A DNA stretch of 64,000 bases from Amia ocellicauda (lineage: Eukaryota; Chordata; Actinopteri; Amiiformes; Amiidae): contig NW_027102663.1 of assembly GCF_036373705.1 (NCBI RefSeq), forward strand, positions 477,253 to 541,252. Reading direction: 5' to 3'. Below are positions 63,388-64,000 of this stretch, one piece after another. Numbering within the stretch: position 1 is the stretch's first letter; each line of letters opens with the position of its first letter. Position numbers and translations under genes: made by a program. The notes below the pieces were generated by a model that was not told where the DNA came from, made no database searches, and worked only from the letters and a program-made list of their open reading frames with translations.

Positions 63388-64000
63388 CGGTGGTTTTGAA
63401 AACAGACTTCAACACCCTTTCTCCTGTATTATAGCCGGTCCCTCCAATTCGGGGAAGAGCTATCTTATAAAGAACATCATAGAAGATGTGGACGCAACCG
63501 TGTCCCAAGCTCTTGACAACATAGTGTGGTGTTTCTCTTGCTGGCAACCTCTCTACGATGATTTGGCTTGGAAAAAAAATAATCTGAAATTTGTGCAAGG
63601 TCTCCCCGCCTCGTTGTGTGGCGATGACTTGTTCCCGCCCGGTAATACTAACCTAGTGATCCTTGATGACCTGATGGAGCAGGCCGGTGACAACAGTGAA
63701 GTGGAAAAAGCTTTCACAAAGTACACTCATCATAGGAATTTAAGTATTATTTATTTAGTTCAAAATCTATTTTTTCAAGGTAAAAAAAGCCGCACTATTA
63801 ATTTATATGCCAATTATATAATTCTTTTTAAAAACCCCAGAGATAAACTACAGGTCACCGTCTTGGCTCGTCAAATGTACCCTAACCAGACCAAGTTCTT
63901 TTTGGAGGCATTTGAGGATGCCACCAAAAAACCCTACGGGTACTTGATTGCGGAATTAAATGCACAAACCCCAGAAGACTTTCGCCTAAGAACAGGTTTG
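63377..64000 (+). CDS. ATP: Unit 5: packaging ATPase, cut by the window end
   Basis: 208 codons, open to the edge. Walker A and B are present. Shares the unit 1 residue set (Glu8, Phe53, Asn-Thr, Tyr in NLYANY, Glu-Leu-Asn) and adds two private changes: Ser-to-Trp in DDLAWKK and Asp-to-Gly in CGDDLF. Confidence 0.9.
   Translation, partial: MDISGGFENRLQHPFSCIIAGPSNSGKSYLIKNIIEDVDATVSQALDNIVWCFSCWQPLYDDLAWKKNNLKFVQGLPASLCGDDLFPPGNTNLVILDDLMEQAGDNSEVEKAFTKYTHHRNLSIIYLVQNLFFQGKKSRTINLYANYIILFKNPRDKLQVTVLARQMYPNQTKFFLEAFEDATKKPYGYLIAELNAQTPEDFRLRTGL

Overview
The window is eukaryotic, most likely from a ray-finned fish (inference from the element type and from clustered, tandemly repeated tRNA-Val genes). 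It holds a tandem array of five closely related, decayed copies of a Maverick/Polinton element of the adintovirus kind. Each copy is embedded in a host repeat that carries tRNA-Val genes. Copy limits are: unit 1, 1-9696 (left part outside the window); unit 2, 11679-24553; unit 3, 26173-40690; unit 4, 41946-52843; unit 5, 55604-64000 (right part outside the window). The tRNA-Val flanks lie between them at 9697-11678, 24554-26172, 40691-41945 and 52844-55603.

The gene order within a unit, left to right, begins with a 185-bp terminal inverted repeat. On the + strand it is followed by a spliced seven-exon gene of unknown function, an acidic N-terminal open frame running into protein-primed family B DNA polymerase, an A32-like packaging ATPase, a 111-residue basic protein and a 247-residue protein of unknown function. 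On the - strand, reading leftwards from the right end, come a 236-residue early-type protein, a 282-residue protein with a Cys/His cluster, a small protein with a weak Bcl-2-like segment, a retroviral-type integrase with a C-terminal chromodomain, the minor capsid (penton) protein, a pVI/pX-like core protein, the double jelly-roll major capsid protein and an adenain-like cysteine protease. The two strands converge on a short AT-rich segment with polyadenylation signals facing both ways. The right end closes with the second terminal repeat.

Element ends can be placed to the base. The terminal repeat begins AGTAGATAGTAGGG, and both ends abut the same hexamer, CTTATG. The unoccupied form of the target, with one CTTATG, is still present in neighbouring flank repeats (about 10645, 25497 and 53953). 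All copies sit at the same site and share disabling lesions: a TGA near the start of the polymerase frame, a one-base slip at the polymerase N-terminus, a TAA before the exonuclease III region, and a frameshift in the penton gene. They therefore multiplied as host DNA (element plus tRNA flank), not by repeated insertion. Variants are distributed as a mosaic: units 1 and 5 match in the left half, 2 and 4 match in the right half, and 2 and 3 share loss of the left end. That points to unequal exchange or gene conversion.

No unit seen here has an intact polymerase. Individual genes do survive: integrase in units 2 and 3, ATPase and the 111-residue protein in units 1-3, protease in units 1-3, the 282-residue protein in units 1, 2 and 4, the 236-residue protein in unit 3, and the spliced gene in units 3, 4 and 5. 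The least expected item is the spliced gene: seven exons, six phase-1 introns and a length of 1,044 coding bases preserved in three units.
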